From Rhodobacter sp. (GTDB taxonomy: Bacteria; Pseudomonadota; Alphaproteobacteria; Rhodobacterales; Rhodobacteraceae): a stretch of DNA of 14,327 nt. The notes beneath the pieces were generated by a model. That model ran no database searches, was not told the origin of the DNA, and worked only from the letters and a program-made list of their open reading frames with translations. The translations under genes were made by a program, and so were the position numbers. This document shows, piece by piece, positions 1-8,338 of the stretch. The stretch spans positions 1 through 14,327 of the forward strand of contig JAIXVS010000378.1 in NCBI GenBank assembly GCA_027482795.1, written 5' to 3'. Each line of letters opens with the position of its first letter. Position 1 is the first letter of the stretch.

Positions 1-869
<869 letters not shown>

Positions 870-928
870 GCGCCCATTTTGCGGGAACGAAGCGCGATAT
901 TTCCACCGAACGCACATTGCAGGGGCAC

Positions 929-1876
929 ATGGCACGTAAGCCCAACCGCGATATTGAATTGGCAGGCCCATTTCGGCTGATCATCGTGGGTGCCACGGTG
1001 CTTATGCTGCTGGCGCTCTTTGTGCTGTGGCGCGTGCAAGGGCCGCGCGCGGAAACCTTTCGCGCCAATATCACCGACCGCATTGCGCCCGCGCTGCAAT
1101 GGGCGTCGGCCCCCATCACTTGGGCGGCAAATGTCGCGGGCGATTTTCAGTCTTATGCGCGCCTTTACGAGCAGAACCAACAGCTGCGCGAAGAATTGCG
1201 CCAGATGAAAGCGTGGAAGGAAGCCGCGCTGCAACTGGAACAGCAAAATGCGCGCCTGCTGGATTTGAACAATGTTCGGCTAGACCCCAAGCTGACCTTT
1301 TTGACAGGCGTTGTGCTGGCCGACAGTGGCAGCCCATTTCGGCAATCGGTGCTGATCAATGCGGGCGCGCGCGATGGTATTCGCGATGGTTGGGCCACGA
1401 TGGATGGCATTGGGCTGGTGGGGCGTATTGCCGGCGTGGGCGAGCAGACCGCGCGGGTGCTGCTGCTAACCGCTACCAACAGCCGCGTGCCCGTGACCAT
1501 TCAACCATCGGGCCAAAGGGCTATTTTGTCGGGCGACAATTCGGCGCTGCCGCCGCTGGATTTTGTCGAAGACCCCAGCGTGATTGCCGCAGGGGATATG
1601 GTAGTATCTTCGGGCGATGGCGGGATATTTCCTGCGGGGCTGGTGGTGGGCAAAGTTGTGCTGACCGAAGACAAGCGTCTGCGCGTGCGCCTAGAGGCGC
1701 AAATGGCGCGGCTGGAATTTTTGCGCGTGCTGCGCAGCCACGAGCTTGACCCGATCACCGGTACGGGTGGGCTGCTTGCGCTGCCGCCCATTCAAGGCCC
1801 CCCTGCCCCCACGGCGGCAGACCTTGGCCCTGCCACTGCTGTGAAGGCAGAGGGAGAGGAAGGGGCATCGCAATGA
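929..1876 (+). CDS. mreC: Rod shape-determining protein MreC
   Basis: MreC is a bitopic inner-membrane protein whose periplasmic part links MreB to PBP2 and RodA. The 315-residue protein has a short basic N-terminus (MARKPNRD), one membrane helix at about residues 16-35, a charged helical coiled-coil stretch at about 72-110 (rich in E, Q, R, L), and a beta-rich domain at about 120-270. In that domain lie GIRDGWATMDGIGLVGRI and SSGDGGIFPAGLVVG, which are typical of the family. The C-terminus is a Pro/Ala/Glu-rich tail. The ATG at 929 is preferred over the in-frame TTG at 917: it follows AGGGG at 921-925, although the 3-base spacing is short, and MAR- is the common start for this family. The last 4 bases overlap mreD (ATGA), suggesting translational coupling. 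Confidence 0.95.
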   Translation: MARKPNRDIELAGPFRLIIVGATVLMLLALFVLWRVQGPRAETFRANITDRIAPALQWASAPITWAANVAGDFQSYARLYEQNQQLREELRQMKAWKEAALQLEQQNARLLDLNNVRLDPKLTFLTGVVLADSGSPFRQSVLINAGARDGIRDGWATMDGIGLVGRIAGVGEQTARVLLLTATNSRVPVTIQPSGQRAILSGDNSALPPLDFVEDPSVIAAGDMVVSSGDGGIFPAGLVVGKVVLTEDKRLRVRLEAQMARLEFLRVLRSHELDPITGTGGLLALPPIQGPPAPTAADLGPATAVKAEGEEGASQ

Positions 1877-2412
1877 TCGACCCAGTTTCCTTTGGCTTGC
1901 TGCGCGGACGGCTTGGCTTTGTGGCCATTATCACGGGCCTGATCTTTATTTCGCTGCTGCCCATGGGCGGCGATGCGGGGCGTTTGGCGGGCCCTGATCT
2001 GATGACCTGCGTCGTTTTTGTTTGGATGATGCGCCGCCCCGATTTCGTGCCACTTTGGCTGCTGGCGGGGGCTATGCTGACCGCAGATGTGCTGCTGATG
2101 CGGCCCTTTGGCCTATGGGCCGCCTTGGTGGTCATCGCCGCTGAAATTCTGCGCGCCCGTGCGGTTTTGATGCGCGAGTTGAATTTCTTTATGGAATGGG
2201 CGGTGGTGTCTGGGCTGATGCTGGCCATGCTGCTGGCCTACCGCTTTGGCTTTGCGTTAACGCTGATCCCGCAGGTCAGCTTTGGGGCGGCGCTGGTGCA
2301 ATGGCTGTGGTCGGTCATCGCCTATCCTGCGGTCGTGTTGTTTACGGGTTACGTCTTGGCCCTTCGCAAACCCAGTTTGGGGCAGGTCGACGCCTATGGG
2401 CGCAGGTTTTAA
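1873..2412 (+). CDS. mreD: Rod shape-determining protein MreD
   Basis: MreD is a small integral membrane protein of the elongasome that partners MreC and helps control PBP2/RodA activity. The 179-residue product is almost wholly hydrophobic, with about five predicted membrane segments (roughly residues 14-34, 43-55, 59-80, 106-130 and 142-163) and a polar C-terminal tail ending in GRRF. The length fits the family. Sequence conservation is low in MreD, so the call rests mainly on position between mreC and mrdA plus topology. Translation probably depends on mreC because the start codon overlaps its stop. It ends 9 bases before mrdA. Confidence 0.9.
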   Translation: MIDPVSFGLLRGRLGFVAIITGLIFISLLPMGGDAGRLAGPDLMTCVVFVWMMRRPDFVPLWLLAGAMLTADVLLMRPFGLWAALVVIAAEILRARAVLMRELNFFMEWAVVSGLMLAMLLAYRFGFALTLIPQVSFGAALVQWLWSVIAYPAVVLFTGYVLALRKPSLGQVDAYGRRF

Positions 2413-2421
2413 GGCAGGTAC

Positions 2422-4377
2422 ATGGCGCGCAAACCCAAATCTTCGGCGGAACTTAGCGAAGGCGTCACGCGCCGCGCGCTGATGATCTCGGTGGGTATGG
2501 GCGCAATGGTGGCCGCATTGGGTGCGAGGATGCACCGCCTTGGCGTGTCGCAATCGGATGAATACCGCCTACTGGCCGAAGAAAACCGCATCAACATTCG
2601 CCTTTTGCCGCCCGCGCGCGGCCAATTGTTTGACCGTGCGGGCGTGCTGATTGCAGGAAACGAGCAAAACTACCGCGTGGTCATCACCAAAGAAGACGCA
2701 AGCAAGGCGATAGGCGGTGTGCAAATGGTGCTAGACCGCCTGTGCCAGATCATCCCGATGACCGATGATGATGTGGCCGAAGCGCTAAAGGCACTGGAAC
2801 GCAACAGCCCCTTCGTGCCCATTCCCGTGGCCGAACGCCTGTCTTGGCAAGACTTTTCCGAAGTGGCCATCAACGGCCCAGCCCTTCCTGGCATTACCCC
2901 CGAAGTTGGCCTGTCGCGCCATTATCCGCTGGTGGGCGATTTTGCCCATGTGGTGGGCTATGTCGGCCCTGTGTCGGAAAAAGATTTGGAAGGCGTTGAA
3001 AAGCCAGACCCGCTGCTGTTGATCCCGCGGTTCCAGATTGGCAAAATCGGGGTAGAGCGCTGGCTGGAAAGCGATTTGCGCGGCGCGGCTGGCACGCGGC
3101 AAATCGAGGTGAACGCAGTGGGCCGCGTGATGCGCGAATTGTCGCGCGAAGAAGGAATTGCAGGGGCGGATATTACGCTAACGCTGGATGCGCGGGTGCA
3201 AAACTTTGTCCAAGCCCGCCTTGGCGAAGAAAGCGCGGCCTGCGTTATTATGGATGTGCAAACGGGGGATTTGGTGGCGGCGGCCTCGGCCCCCTCGTTT
3301 GACCCCAACTTGTTTGTGCGCGGCATCGCCTCGGCTGATTACAAGGTGCTGATCGAAGACGATCACCGCCCCTTGGCCAACAAAGTTGTGCAAGGGGCCT
3401 ATCCGCCCGGATCGACATTTAAAATGGTCACCGCGCTGGCCGCGCTGGCCGCTGGGGTGATTGACACCGAAACCCGCGTGAGCTGCCCTGGCTATTACGA
3501 ATCGGGCGGGCGGCGCTTTCACTGCTGGCGCGCGGGCGGGCATGGCAGTGTGGATCTGGAACGCAGCCTAATGGAAAGCTGCGATGTCTATTACTATGAC
3601 ATCGCCCAGCGCGTTGGCATTGATAAAGTTGCCGAAATGGGCCGCCAGCTTGGCCTTGGCATACGCCATGATTTGCCCATGTCCGCCATCGCCGAAGGCA
3701 ACATGCCCGACAAGGCATGGAAAGCACGGGTACACAACGCCGAATGGCGCATTGGCGATACGATCAACGCCGCAATTGGGCAGGGCTATGTGCTGACCTC
3801 GCCCTTGCAATTGGCGGTGATGACTTCGCGTATTGCAACGGGCAAACTTATCGAGCCGCGATTGATCAAGGCGGTGTCGGGCGTTGAAACCTCCATTGCA
3901 CCCGCGCCATCGCTGGGAGTATCGGCAGAAAAACTGGCAGCGGTGCAGCGCGGCATGTTTGCGGTGATGAACGGGGCATCAGGCACGGCGCGCGGCAGCC
4001 GCGTGGCAGATGAGACGATGATTATGTGCGGTAAAACAGGCACCGCGCAGGTGCGCAACATCTCGGCTGCCGAGCGCGAGACGGGCGTTGTGCGCAACGA
4101 AGATTTGCCATGGAACAGGCGCGACCATGCGCTGTTTGTGGGCTATGCCCCTGCCGAAAACCCCCGCTATGCCGTGGCCGTGGTTGTGGAACATGGTGGC
4201 GGCGGATCGGCTGCGGCCGCCCCGATTGCGCGCGATGCGCTTTTGTCTGCCCTAACAGGCGGCATTCCGCCCTTATCGGCCTATCCTGCCGAACAGCGCC
4301 CAGCAATTGAAGCGCGGTTTAACGAATTGTCCCTGCGCTTTGACAAACTGGGCAGCCAAGCCCCAACCAAAACCTAA
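2422..4377 (+). CDS. mrdA: Penicillin-binding protein 2 (peptidoglycan DD-transpeptidase)
   Basis: PBP2 is the class B transpeptidase that cross-links peptidoglycan during side-wall elongation, working as a pair with RodA. The 651-residue protein has an N-terminal membrane anchor (about residues 17-37, after TRRAL), the PBP dimerisation/pedestal domain (about 60-240, including the LPPARGQLFDRAG entry), and a C-terminal transpeptidase domain. All three catalytic motifs are present: S331-T-F-K334 in PPGSTFK, SCD at 386-388 (the PBP2 version of SxN), and K538-T-G in CGKTGTAQV. The start ATG at 2422 lies 9 bases after mreD, with an AGGCAGG purine-rich site at 2412-2418. No truncation or unusual residue is seen. 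The protein acts in the periplasm and is the target of mecillinam in other bacteria. Confidence 0.97.
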   Translation: MARKPKSSAELSEGVTRRALMISVGMGAMVAALGARMHRLGVSQSDEYRLLAEENRINIRLLPPARGQLFDRAGVLIAGNEQNYRVVITKEDASKAIGGVQMVLDRLCQIIPMTDDDVAEALKALERNSPFVPIPVAERLSWQDFSEVAINGPALPGITPEVGLSRHYPLVGDFAHVVGYVGPVSEKDLEGVEKPDPLLLIPRFQIGKIGVERWLESDLRGAAGTRQIEVNAVGRVMRELSREEGIAGADITLTLDARVQNFVQARLGEESAACVIMDVQTGDLVAAASAPSFDPNLFVRGIASADYKVLIEDDHRPLANKVVQGAYPPGSTFKMVTALAALAAGVIDTETRVSCPGYYESGGRRFHCWRAGGHGSVDLERSLMESCDVYYYDIAQRVGIDKVAEMGRQLGLGIRHDLPMSAIAEGNMPDKAWKARVHNAEWRIGDTINAAIGQGYVLTSPLQLAVMTSRIATGKLIEPRLIKAVSGVETSIAPAPSLGVSAEKLAAVQRGMFAVMNGASGTARGSRVADETMIMCGKTGTAQVRNISAAERETGVVRNEDLPWNRRDHALFVGYAPAENPRYAVAVVVEHGGGGSAAAAPIARDALLSALTGGIPPLSAYPAEQRPAIEARFNELSLRFDKLGSQAPTKT

Positions 4378-4382
4378 AGGGG
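4377..4382 (+). promoter_or_regulatory. Ribosome binding site deciding the rodA start
   Basis: AAGGGG lies 5 bases before the ATG at 4388 and immediately after the mrdA stop. It favours 4388 over an earlier in-frame start at 4307, which would place 27 extra polar residues inside the mrdA coding region. Confidence 0.7.
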
Positions 4383-4387
4383 TTGCG

Positions 4388-5527
4388 ATGAGCTTTTTTG
4401 AAAATCGCACCGCCACTGCGCCAACGGGTTTGGCAAAGCTTTTGCATTTTCACTGGCCGCTGGTTTTGGTGGTTTGCGCCATTGCCACGTTGGGCTGGCT
4501 GATGCTGTATTCCATTGCGGGGGGCGATTTTGCCCGCTGGGCCCAGCCGCAGATGAACCGCTATTTCATCGGCCTTGCCGCGATGTTTTGGGTGGGCCTG
4601 ATGCCGATCTGGTTTTGGAACCTTACCGCTTGGCCCGCCTATGCCATTGGCATTGTGCTGCTGCTTTATGTCGAATTTTTCGGCGCAGTCGGCATGGGGG
4701 CGCAGCGCTGGATCGATTTGGGTTTCATGATGTTGCAGCCTTCGGAATTGATGAAGGTTGCGCTGATTATGGCGCTGGCGTCCTATTATGCCAAACTGGA
4801 TGATCGGCTGATCTCGCATCCGTTTTGGGTGATTTTGCCTGTGTTGGCCATTGTTGCCCCCACGGTCTTGGTGCTGATGCAGCCCAACCTTGGCACCGCC
4901 GTTATGACCTTGGCCGTGGGCGGGGCGATGATGTTCGCGGCGGGGGTGTCGCTGTGGTATTTCGGGGCGGTGATTGGCATTGCAGCGGGGGCTGTGACCG
5001 CAATTTTCCTAACGCGCGGTACGGTTTGGCAGTTGCTGCATGATTACCAATACAGGCGCATTGACACGTTTTTGGACCCAACTGCCGATCCCTTGGGCGC
5101 GGGATATAACATCATTCAGGCCCAAATCGCGCTGGGCTCGGGCGGCTGGTCGGGCAAAGGGTTTATGCAAGGCACGCAAAGCAGATTGAACTTTCTGCCC
5201 GAAAAGCACACCGATTTTATCTTTACTACGCTGGGCGAGGAATTTGGCTACCTTGGCGCAATATCGCTGCTGGTGCTGTATACGCTGGTTTTGGTGTTTT
5301 TGGTTTGGGCAGCCGTGCGCAACCGCGACCGATTTAGCCAGCTTTTGATTATTGGGGTGGCGGTGAACTTTTTCCTCTATATCGCGGTGAACCTGTCCAT
5401 GGTGATGGGCATGGCCCCCGTGGTGGGTGTGCCGCTGCCGCTGTTGTCTTATGGCGGGTCGGCCACATTGGTGGTGATGATCGCCTTTGGTTTGGTGCAC
5501 AGCGCCATAGTCCATAGGCCGCGCTGA
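4388..5527 (+). CDS. rodA: SEDS peptidoglycan glycosyltransferase RodA
   Basis: RodA polymerises lipid II into glycan strands for cell elongation and pairs with PBP2, encoded just upstream. The 379-residue protein is polytopic (about 10 membrane helices). It carries SEDS landmarks: GAQRWIDLG with W107, the QPSEL motif at 117-121, LMQPNLGTA near 163-171, the extracellular loop LPEKHTDFIF with the conserved Asp276 shown in homologues to be needed for polymerisation, and VGVPLPLLSYGGSA near 346-359. RodA is preferred over FtsW because of the operon and the GAQRWI/EKHTDFIF form of the motifs. The stop TGA (5525-5527) overlaps the start of the next gene by one base, which suggests coupled translation. 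Confidence 0.97.
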   Translation: MSFFENRTATAPTGLAKLLHFHWPLVLVVCAIATLGWLMLYSIAGGDFARWAQPQMNRYFIGLAAMFWVGLMPIWFWNLTAWPAYAIGIVLLLYVEFFGAVGMGAQRWIDLGFMMLQPSELMKVALIMALASYYAKLDDRLISHPFWVILPVLAIVAPTVLVLMQPNLGTAVMTLAVGGAMMFAAGVSLWYFGAVIGIAAGAVTAIFLTRGTVWQLLHDYQYRRIDTFLDPTADPLGAGYNIIQAQIALGSGGWSGKGFMQGTQSRLNFLPEKHTDFIFTTLGEEFGYLGAISLLVLYTLVLVFLVWAAVRNRDRFSQLLIIGVAVNFFLYIAVNLSMVMGMAPVVGVPLPLLSYGGSATLVVMIAFGLVHSAIVHRPR

Positions 5528-6459
5528 TGATCACACTTCTGTTCGCATCGCCCAAAGATTGGCCAGACTACCAAACCGCCCTGCCGCAGGCACTGGCGCA
5601 GGCGGGGATTGCAGCGCGCATTATTCACGATGCGCCCAGCGATGCCGCGCAGGTCGATTATATCATCTACGCCCCCTCATCGCCGCTGCAAGATTTCACA
5701 CCCTTTGCGGGATGCAAGGCCGTGCTGTCCCTGTGGGCGGGGGTGGAGCGTATTGTGGGCAATGCAACCCTAACCCAGCCCTTGTGCCGCATGGTCGAAG
5801 ATGGGCTGACCGAAGGTATGGTTGAATGGGTGGTGGGCCATGTCATGCGCCATCATCTGGGGCTGGACGCGCATATCGTGAACCCAGGTCGTGATTGGCG
5901 CCCTGTCCCCCCGCCCTTGGCACGCGATCGGCAGGTGGCGATGCTGGGCATGGGTGCACTGGGGGCCGCCTGCGCGCGCGCTCTGGCGGGGCTGAATTTC
6001 AACGTCACAGGTTGGTCGCGCACGGGCGGGCAGGTGGGCGGTATCGCCGTGCAGTCAGGCAAGGACGGTCTGCGCGATGTTCTGGCCACTGCCGATTTTA
6101 TTGTAACCCTTTTGCCCAAAACACCCGAAACGGAAAATCTGCTGAACGGCGAAACCTTGGCCTTTGCCAAGCGCGGCGCATTTCTTCTAAACCCCGGGCG
6201 CGGCGCGCTGATTGATGATACAGCCCTGCTGGCCGCATTGGACACAGGCCAGATTGCCCATGCCACGCTGGACGTGTTTCGCACTGAACCCTTGCCCAAA
6301 GATCACCCGTTCTGGGCGCACCCGCACATCACAATCACCCCCCATATCGCCGCAGACACCCGCGCGACAGGGGCCGCCCGCGCCTTGGTGGAAAACATCC
6401 GTCGCGGCGAAGCAGGCGAAATGCTTTTGCACCGCGTCGACCGCGCGCGCGGGTATTGA
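5527..6459 (+). CDS. ghrA: GhrA-type D-2-hydroxyacid dehydrogenase (glyoxylate/hydroxypyruvate reductase A)
   Basis: This 310-residue cytoplasmic enzyme belongs to the NAD(P)-dependent D-isomer 2-hydroxyacid dehydrogenases. The closest resemblance is to GhrA, which reduces glyoxylate and hydroxypyruvate. Features seen are LSLWAGVE (about 67-74), the dinucleotide loop GMGALG at 141-146, Trp-Ser-Arg at 163-165 after the second strand (an Arg there is compatible with NADPH preference), Arg225 in NPGRGAL, Asp249, Glu254 in FRTEPLP, and the general acid His273 in TPHIA. All catalytic residues are present. The ATG overlaps the rodA stop (TGATG), so it is cotranscribed with the rod-shape genes. Its substrate cannot be read from sequence, and the gene symbol is by family resemblance. 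The gene ends before a terminator-like hairpin at 6467. Confidence 0.88.
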   Translation: MITLLFASPKDWPDYQTALPQALAQAGIAARIIHDAPSDAAQVDYIIYAPSSPLQDFTPFAGCKAVLSLWAGVERIVGNATLTQPLCRMVEDGLTEGMVEWVVGHVMRHHLGLDAHIVNPGRDWRPVPPPLARDRQVAMLGMGALGAACARALAGLNFNVTGWSRTGGQVGGIAVQSGKDGLRDVLATADFIVTLLPKTPETENLLNGETLAFAKRGAFLLNPGRGALIDDTALLAALDTGQIAHATLDVFRTEPLPKDHPFWAHPHITITPHIAADTRATGAARALVENIRRGEAGEMLLHRVDRARGY

Positions 6460-6466
6460 CGATGTC

Positions 6467-6486
6467 AGGGGGGCTCGCCCCCCTTT
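6467..6486. terminator. Bidirectional terminator between convergent genes
   Basis: A 7-bp stem (AGGGGGG at 6467-6473 with CCCCCCT at 6478-6484) closes a CTCG loop and is followed by two more T on the + strand. It lies 8 bases after the ghrA stop and reaches the minus-strand stop codon at 6485-6487. Its place between convergent genes fits a shared terminator, though the T-run is short. Confidence 0.6.
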
Positions 6487-7228
6487 ACATGCGGGGCATC
6501 GAATACTTGCAGGTTTGCGCGCAGACGGGCACCGCGCGCTGCAAAGCGGCGGCGATCAGGGCGGGTACATTGGGGTGCAGGCCCAAGGGGGGCAGAACGC
6601 GGCCGCCAAAGCGCGCGGCACCCAGCGCGCGGGGGATGTCATCGGTCACATGGCCGCCCATGGCCGCAAAGAAGGGCAGGCAGATCGACCCTGCACCAAA
6701 GCCCGTGGTATCAGCCAGCTGGGGGGTTTGGTCGATAAAGGCGGCCTCGCAGCGGCCAAGGCCAAGGCCCGCCTTTAGGCTGCGGGCAAGGGATGCCGCC
6801 ACATCGCTGGGGGCGGGCGATTTGAAACTGCCATGGGCGGCGATCAGCACCTGCGCGCGCGCAAGGTCTTGGCCAGCCAAGGCATCCGCCACAACCTCAC
6901 GGGCCAAATCATGAACCGCCGCTTCGCAGCCAAAGGGTTCAAGCACGTGCCAGCCCTGCCCGCCCGCCGCGCGCAGTTTTTCGCCAAGGGCCACGCGGGT
7001 AAACCAGCCACCCGACATGAACATTGGAAACACAATACCCTTGGGGCCAAGCTGCGCCAGCGCGCGCGCCAAGGCCCCTTCTTGCGCCAAGGTTGCAGCC
7101 AACACAGCGCGCCCGCCTGCCAGTTTTGCAACCGATTGTGCCAGCAGGTCCAACTCCTGTGCGGCGGGTACAGGATCGCTGGGTTGGCCGTGCGAGACGA
7201 TAAGGGCGGGAAGATCAGGGCTGTTCAT
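6485..7228 (-). CDS. CbiX/SirB-type sirohydrochlorin chelatase-like protein, two-lobed
   Basis: CbiX and SirB proteins insert cobalt or iron into sirohydrochlorin for cobalamin or siroheme synthesis. The 247-residue protein looks like two tandem copies of the small chelatase fold. Lobe 1 has IVSHGQP with His13 and a PMFMSGGWF segment at about 68-76. Lobe 2 has IAAHGSF with His132 and CLPFFAAMGGHVTDDIP with His193. In known members the metal is held by the HG histidine and by a His in the GGH motif. Lobe 2 keeps both, while lobe 1 has Trp75 in place of the second. The gene lies 51 bases after the serine-hydrolase-like gene on the same strand and in the same frame, with a small hairpin between them and no clear ribosome site. 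The family call is fairly firm; substrate and metal are unknown. Confidence 0.78.
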   Translation of the reverse strand: MNSPDLPALIVSHGQPSDPVPAAQELDLLAQSVAKLAGGRAVLAATLAQEGALARALAQLGPKGIVFPMFMSGGWFTRVALGEKLRAAGGQGWHVLEPFGCEAAVHDLAREVVADALAGQDLARAQVLIAAHGSFKSPAPSDVAASLARSLKAGLGLGRCEAAFIDQTPQLADTTGFGAGSICLPFFAAMGGHVTDDIPRALGAARFGGRVLPPLGLHPNVPALIAAALQRAVPVCAQTCKYSMPRM

Positions 7229-7251
7229 AGGGCAGTGATAGCGCGCGGCGC

Positions 7252-7266
7252 GGGTTTGGCAAACCC
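7252..7266 (-). repeat. Small hairpin between the two minus-strand genes
   Basis: GGGTTT at 7252-7257 pairs with AAACCC at 7261-7266 around a 3-base loop. It sits 24 bases upstream of the chelatase-like start codon, where no Shine-Dalgarno sequence is visible. It may modulate the expression ratio of the two genes or may be chance. Confidence 0.35.
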
Positions 7267-7279
7267 CACACGTTGCAGA

Positions 7280-8236
7280 TCAATCATGATCTGGCGGGGT
7301 GGTTTTGGGCGGGCTGGGCAGGTGCAGCAAGGGCGCGGCACGATCCCAAATCATGCGGCCCAGCGCTGGGAACAACGCGGCATCGCTGGCCAAAGCGCGG
7401 CCTTGCACCATCGCCACAATATGCAAGGGCCGCATCCCGCGCGCCACGATGCGCAGCATGTCATGTTTGACCCATGCGGTTTTGGCATCGCCCGTCCAGC
7501 CCGTTTGCGCAGGCTTTGACCACAGTTTTAGCCCCGCTGGCAGGGTGCCGCCCAAAAACTCGGCCAATCCAAAGTTGGGAAACACGGCATCAGGGCTGGT
7601 CGGGTCGCGCTGCATATGGAACTGCGCGCGGCGCAGGGTTTCGCTGCCCACGGGCAAATCGCCCTCGAACATTTCCCACAACAGGCGCGCGGCGCTCAGC
7701 GCGGTAAGGGAATTTAAACCCTCGCCATAGGTGCCCACCAAACGCGCCTCGCGGCCATAGCGCAGATCACTGCCTTGCTTTTGCGCAATACGGCAGCCTT
7801 CCCATTCGGGCCAGCCCATTTGCCAAAAGAACCTATCCAGCCGCCCGCGTTTTGCGGCCCAATCCAAATACTCCGCCCCCTCTAGCGGCGTGTCCCCCGT
7901 GGTGCCTGTCAGGCAATCAATCACGTAATTGGCGGCGCTGTCAGATGGCCAAAGCACCATCTCGCGCAGGGCGCGCTCTACATCGGGATGGGGGGCAATG
8001 CGCCCCGCCTCAAGGGCTGCAAGCCCGTGCAGCATGTGGAACGGGGCCGTCAGGCCCGCAGGGTAATGCCCCGCCGCGCCGCGATGGGCAAAGCCCGCCG
8101 CGCCAAAACTGGTGGGCGCGCAGATCACCAGCGCCAGCTTGCCTTCGGTCAAACCAATGGCTGCAAACTTGGCCGTCATCTCGCCCAAAACGGCGCGGCC
8201 AAGCTGTGTCCAATCTGCGGTTTGGGCAAAAAACAT
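7280..8236 (-). CDS. Serine-hydrolase / class A beta-lactamase-like protein with degenerate active site
   Basis: The 318-residue protein resembles the class A beta-lactamase/PBP-like fold. GHYPAGLTAPFHMLHGLAALEAGR (residues 56-79) matches the region that normally carries the SxxK nucleophile helix. WPSDSAANYVIDCLTG (96-111) matches the SDN motif helix. SKPAQTGWTGD (240-250) is the expected place of the KTG strand. The catalytic SxxK is absent: the aligned positions read A64-P-F-H67, and the only S-x-x-K in the protein is in the C-terminal tail (S308). SDN reads SDS. No export signal is evident at the N-terminus (MFFAQTADWTQ), unusual for a periplasmic beta-lactamase. The start is supported by CAGGAGA 7 bases upstream. 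It is cotranscribed with the chelatase-like gene. It could be a non-hydrolytic relative; the true function is unknown. Confidence 0.6.
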   Translation of the reverse strand: MFFAQTADWTQLGRAVLGEMTAKFAAIGLTEGKLALVICAPTSFGAAGFAHRGAAGHYPAGLTAPFHMLHGLAALEAGRIAPHPDVERALREMVLWPSDSAANYVIDCLTGTTGDTPLEGAEYLDWAAKRGRLDRFFWQMGWPEWEGCRIAQKQGSDLRYGREARLVGTYGEGLNSLTALSAARLLWEMFEGDLPVGSETLRRAQFHMQRDPTSPDAVFPNFGLAEFLGGTLPAGLKLWSKPAQTGWTGDAKTAWVKHDMLRIVARGMRPLHIVAMVQGRALASDAALFPALGRMIWDRAAPLLHLPSPPKTTPPDHD

Positions 8237-8243
8237 TCCGAAA

Positions 8244-8250
8244 TCTCCTG
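8244..8250 (-). promoter_or_regulatory. Strong ribosome binding site for the serine-hydrolase-like gene
   Basis: On the minus strand CAGGAGA lies 7 bases before the ATG at 8236-8234. It fixes the start and shows that the protein begins with a non-signal-like MFFAQTAD segment. Confidence 0.7.
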
Positions 8251-8295
8251 CGGCGGAACCCTAAGACATGGCGCGCGAATGTGCCAGCGATAGCG

Positions 8296-8324
8296 TTGCT
8301 TGCCATTTTGCTTTTTGCTATCTG
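8296..8324 (+). promoter_or_regulatory. Candidate promoter of the small Cys/His protein gene
   Basis: TTGCTT (8296-8301) and TATCTG (8319-8324) are separated by 17 bases, and TG at 8316-8317 gives an extended -10 (TGC-TATCTG). The expected transcription start falls about 6-7 bases downstream, at or next to the ATG at 8331. No Shine-Dalgarno sequence precedes that ATG, so a leaderless message is possible. This is from consensus matching only. Confidence 0.4.
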
Positions 8325-8338
8325 TCGCAAATGCGGCA
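8323..8338. promoter_or_regulatory. Operator-like dyad over the start of the small gene
   Basis: TGTCGCAAATGCGGCA is an imperfect palindrome centred between 8330 and 8331 (TG-N-CGCA, central AA, TGCG-N-CA). It overlaps the end of the candidate -10 box, the expected transcription start and the ATG, a typical place for a repressor site. The cognate regulator is unknown; it does not match the classical Fur or Irr consensus well enough to name one. Confidence 0.35.

Noticed and set aside
4307..4387. Upstream in-frame start for rodA
   Set aside because: It would add 27 polar residues encoded within mrdA; the ATG at 4388 has AAGGGG at the right distance.
6833..7519. Plus-strand open frame of 228 codons across the two minus-strand genes
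   Set aside because: It is antisense to both the chelatase-like and hydrolase-like genes, is rich in Arg/Gln/His as frame shadows are here, and has no recognisable domain.
8268..8330. Earlier ATG for the small Cys/His protein
   Set aside because: The 21 extra residues do not look like a signal peptide start, and the candidate promoter lies within them.
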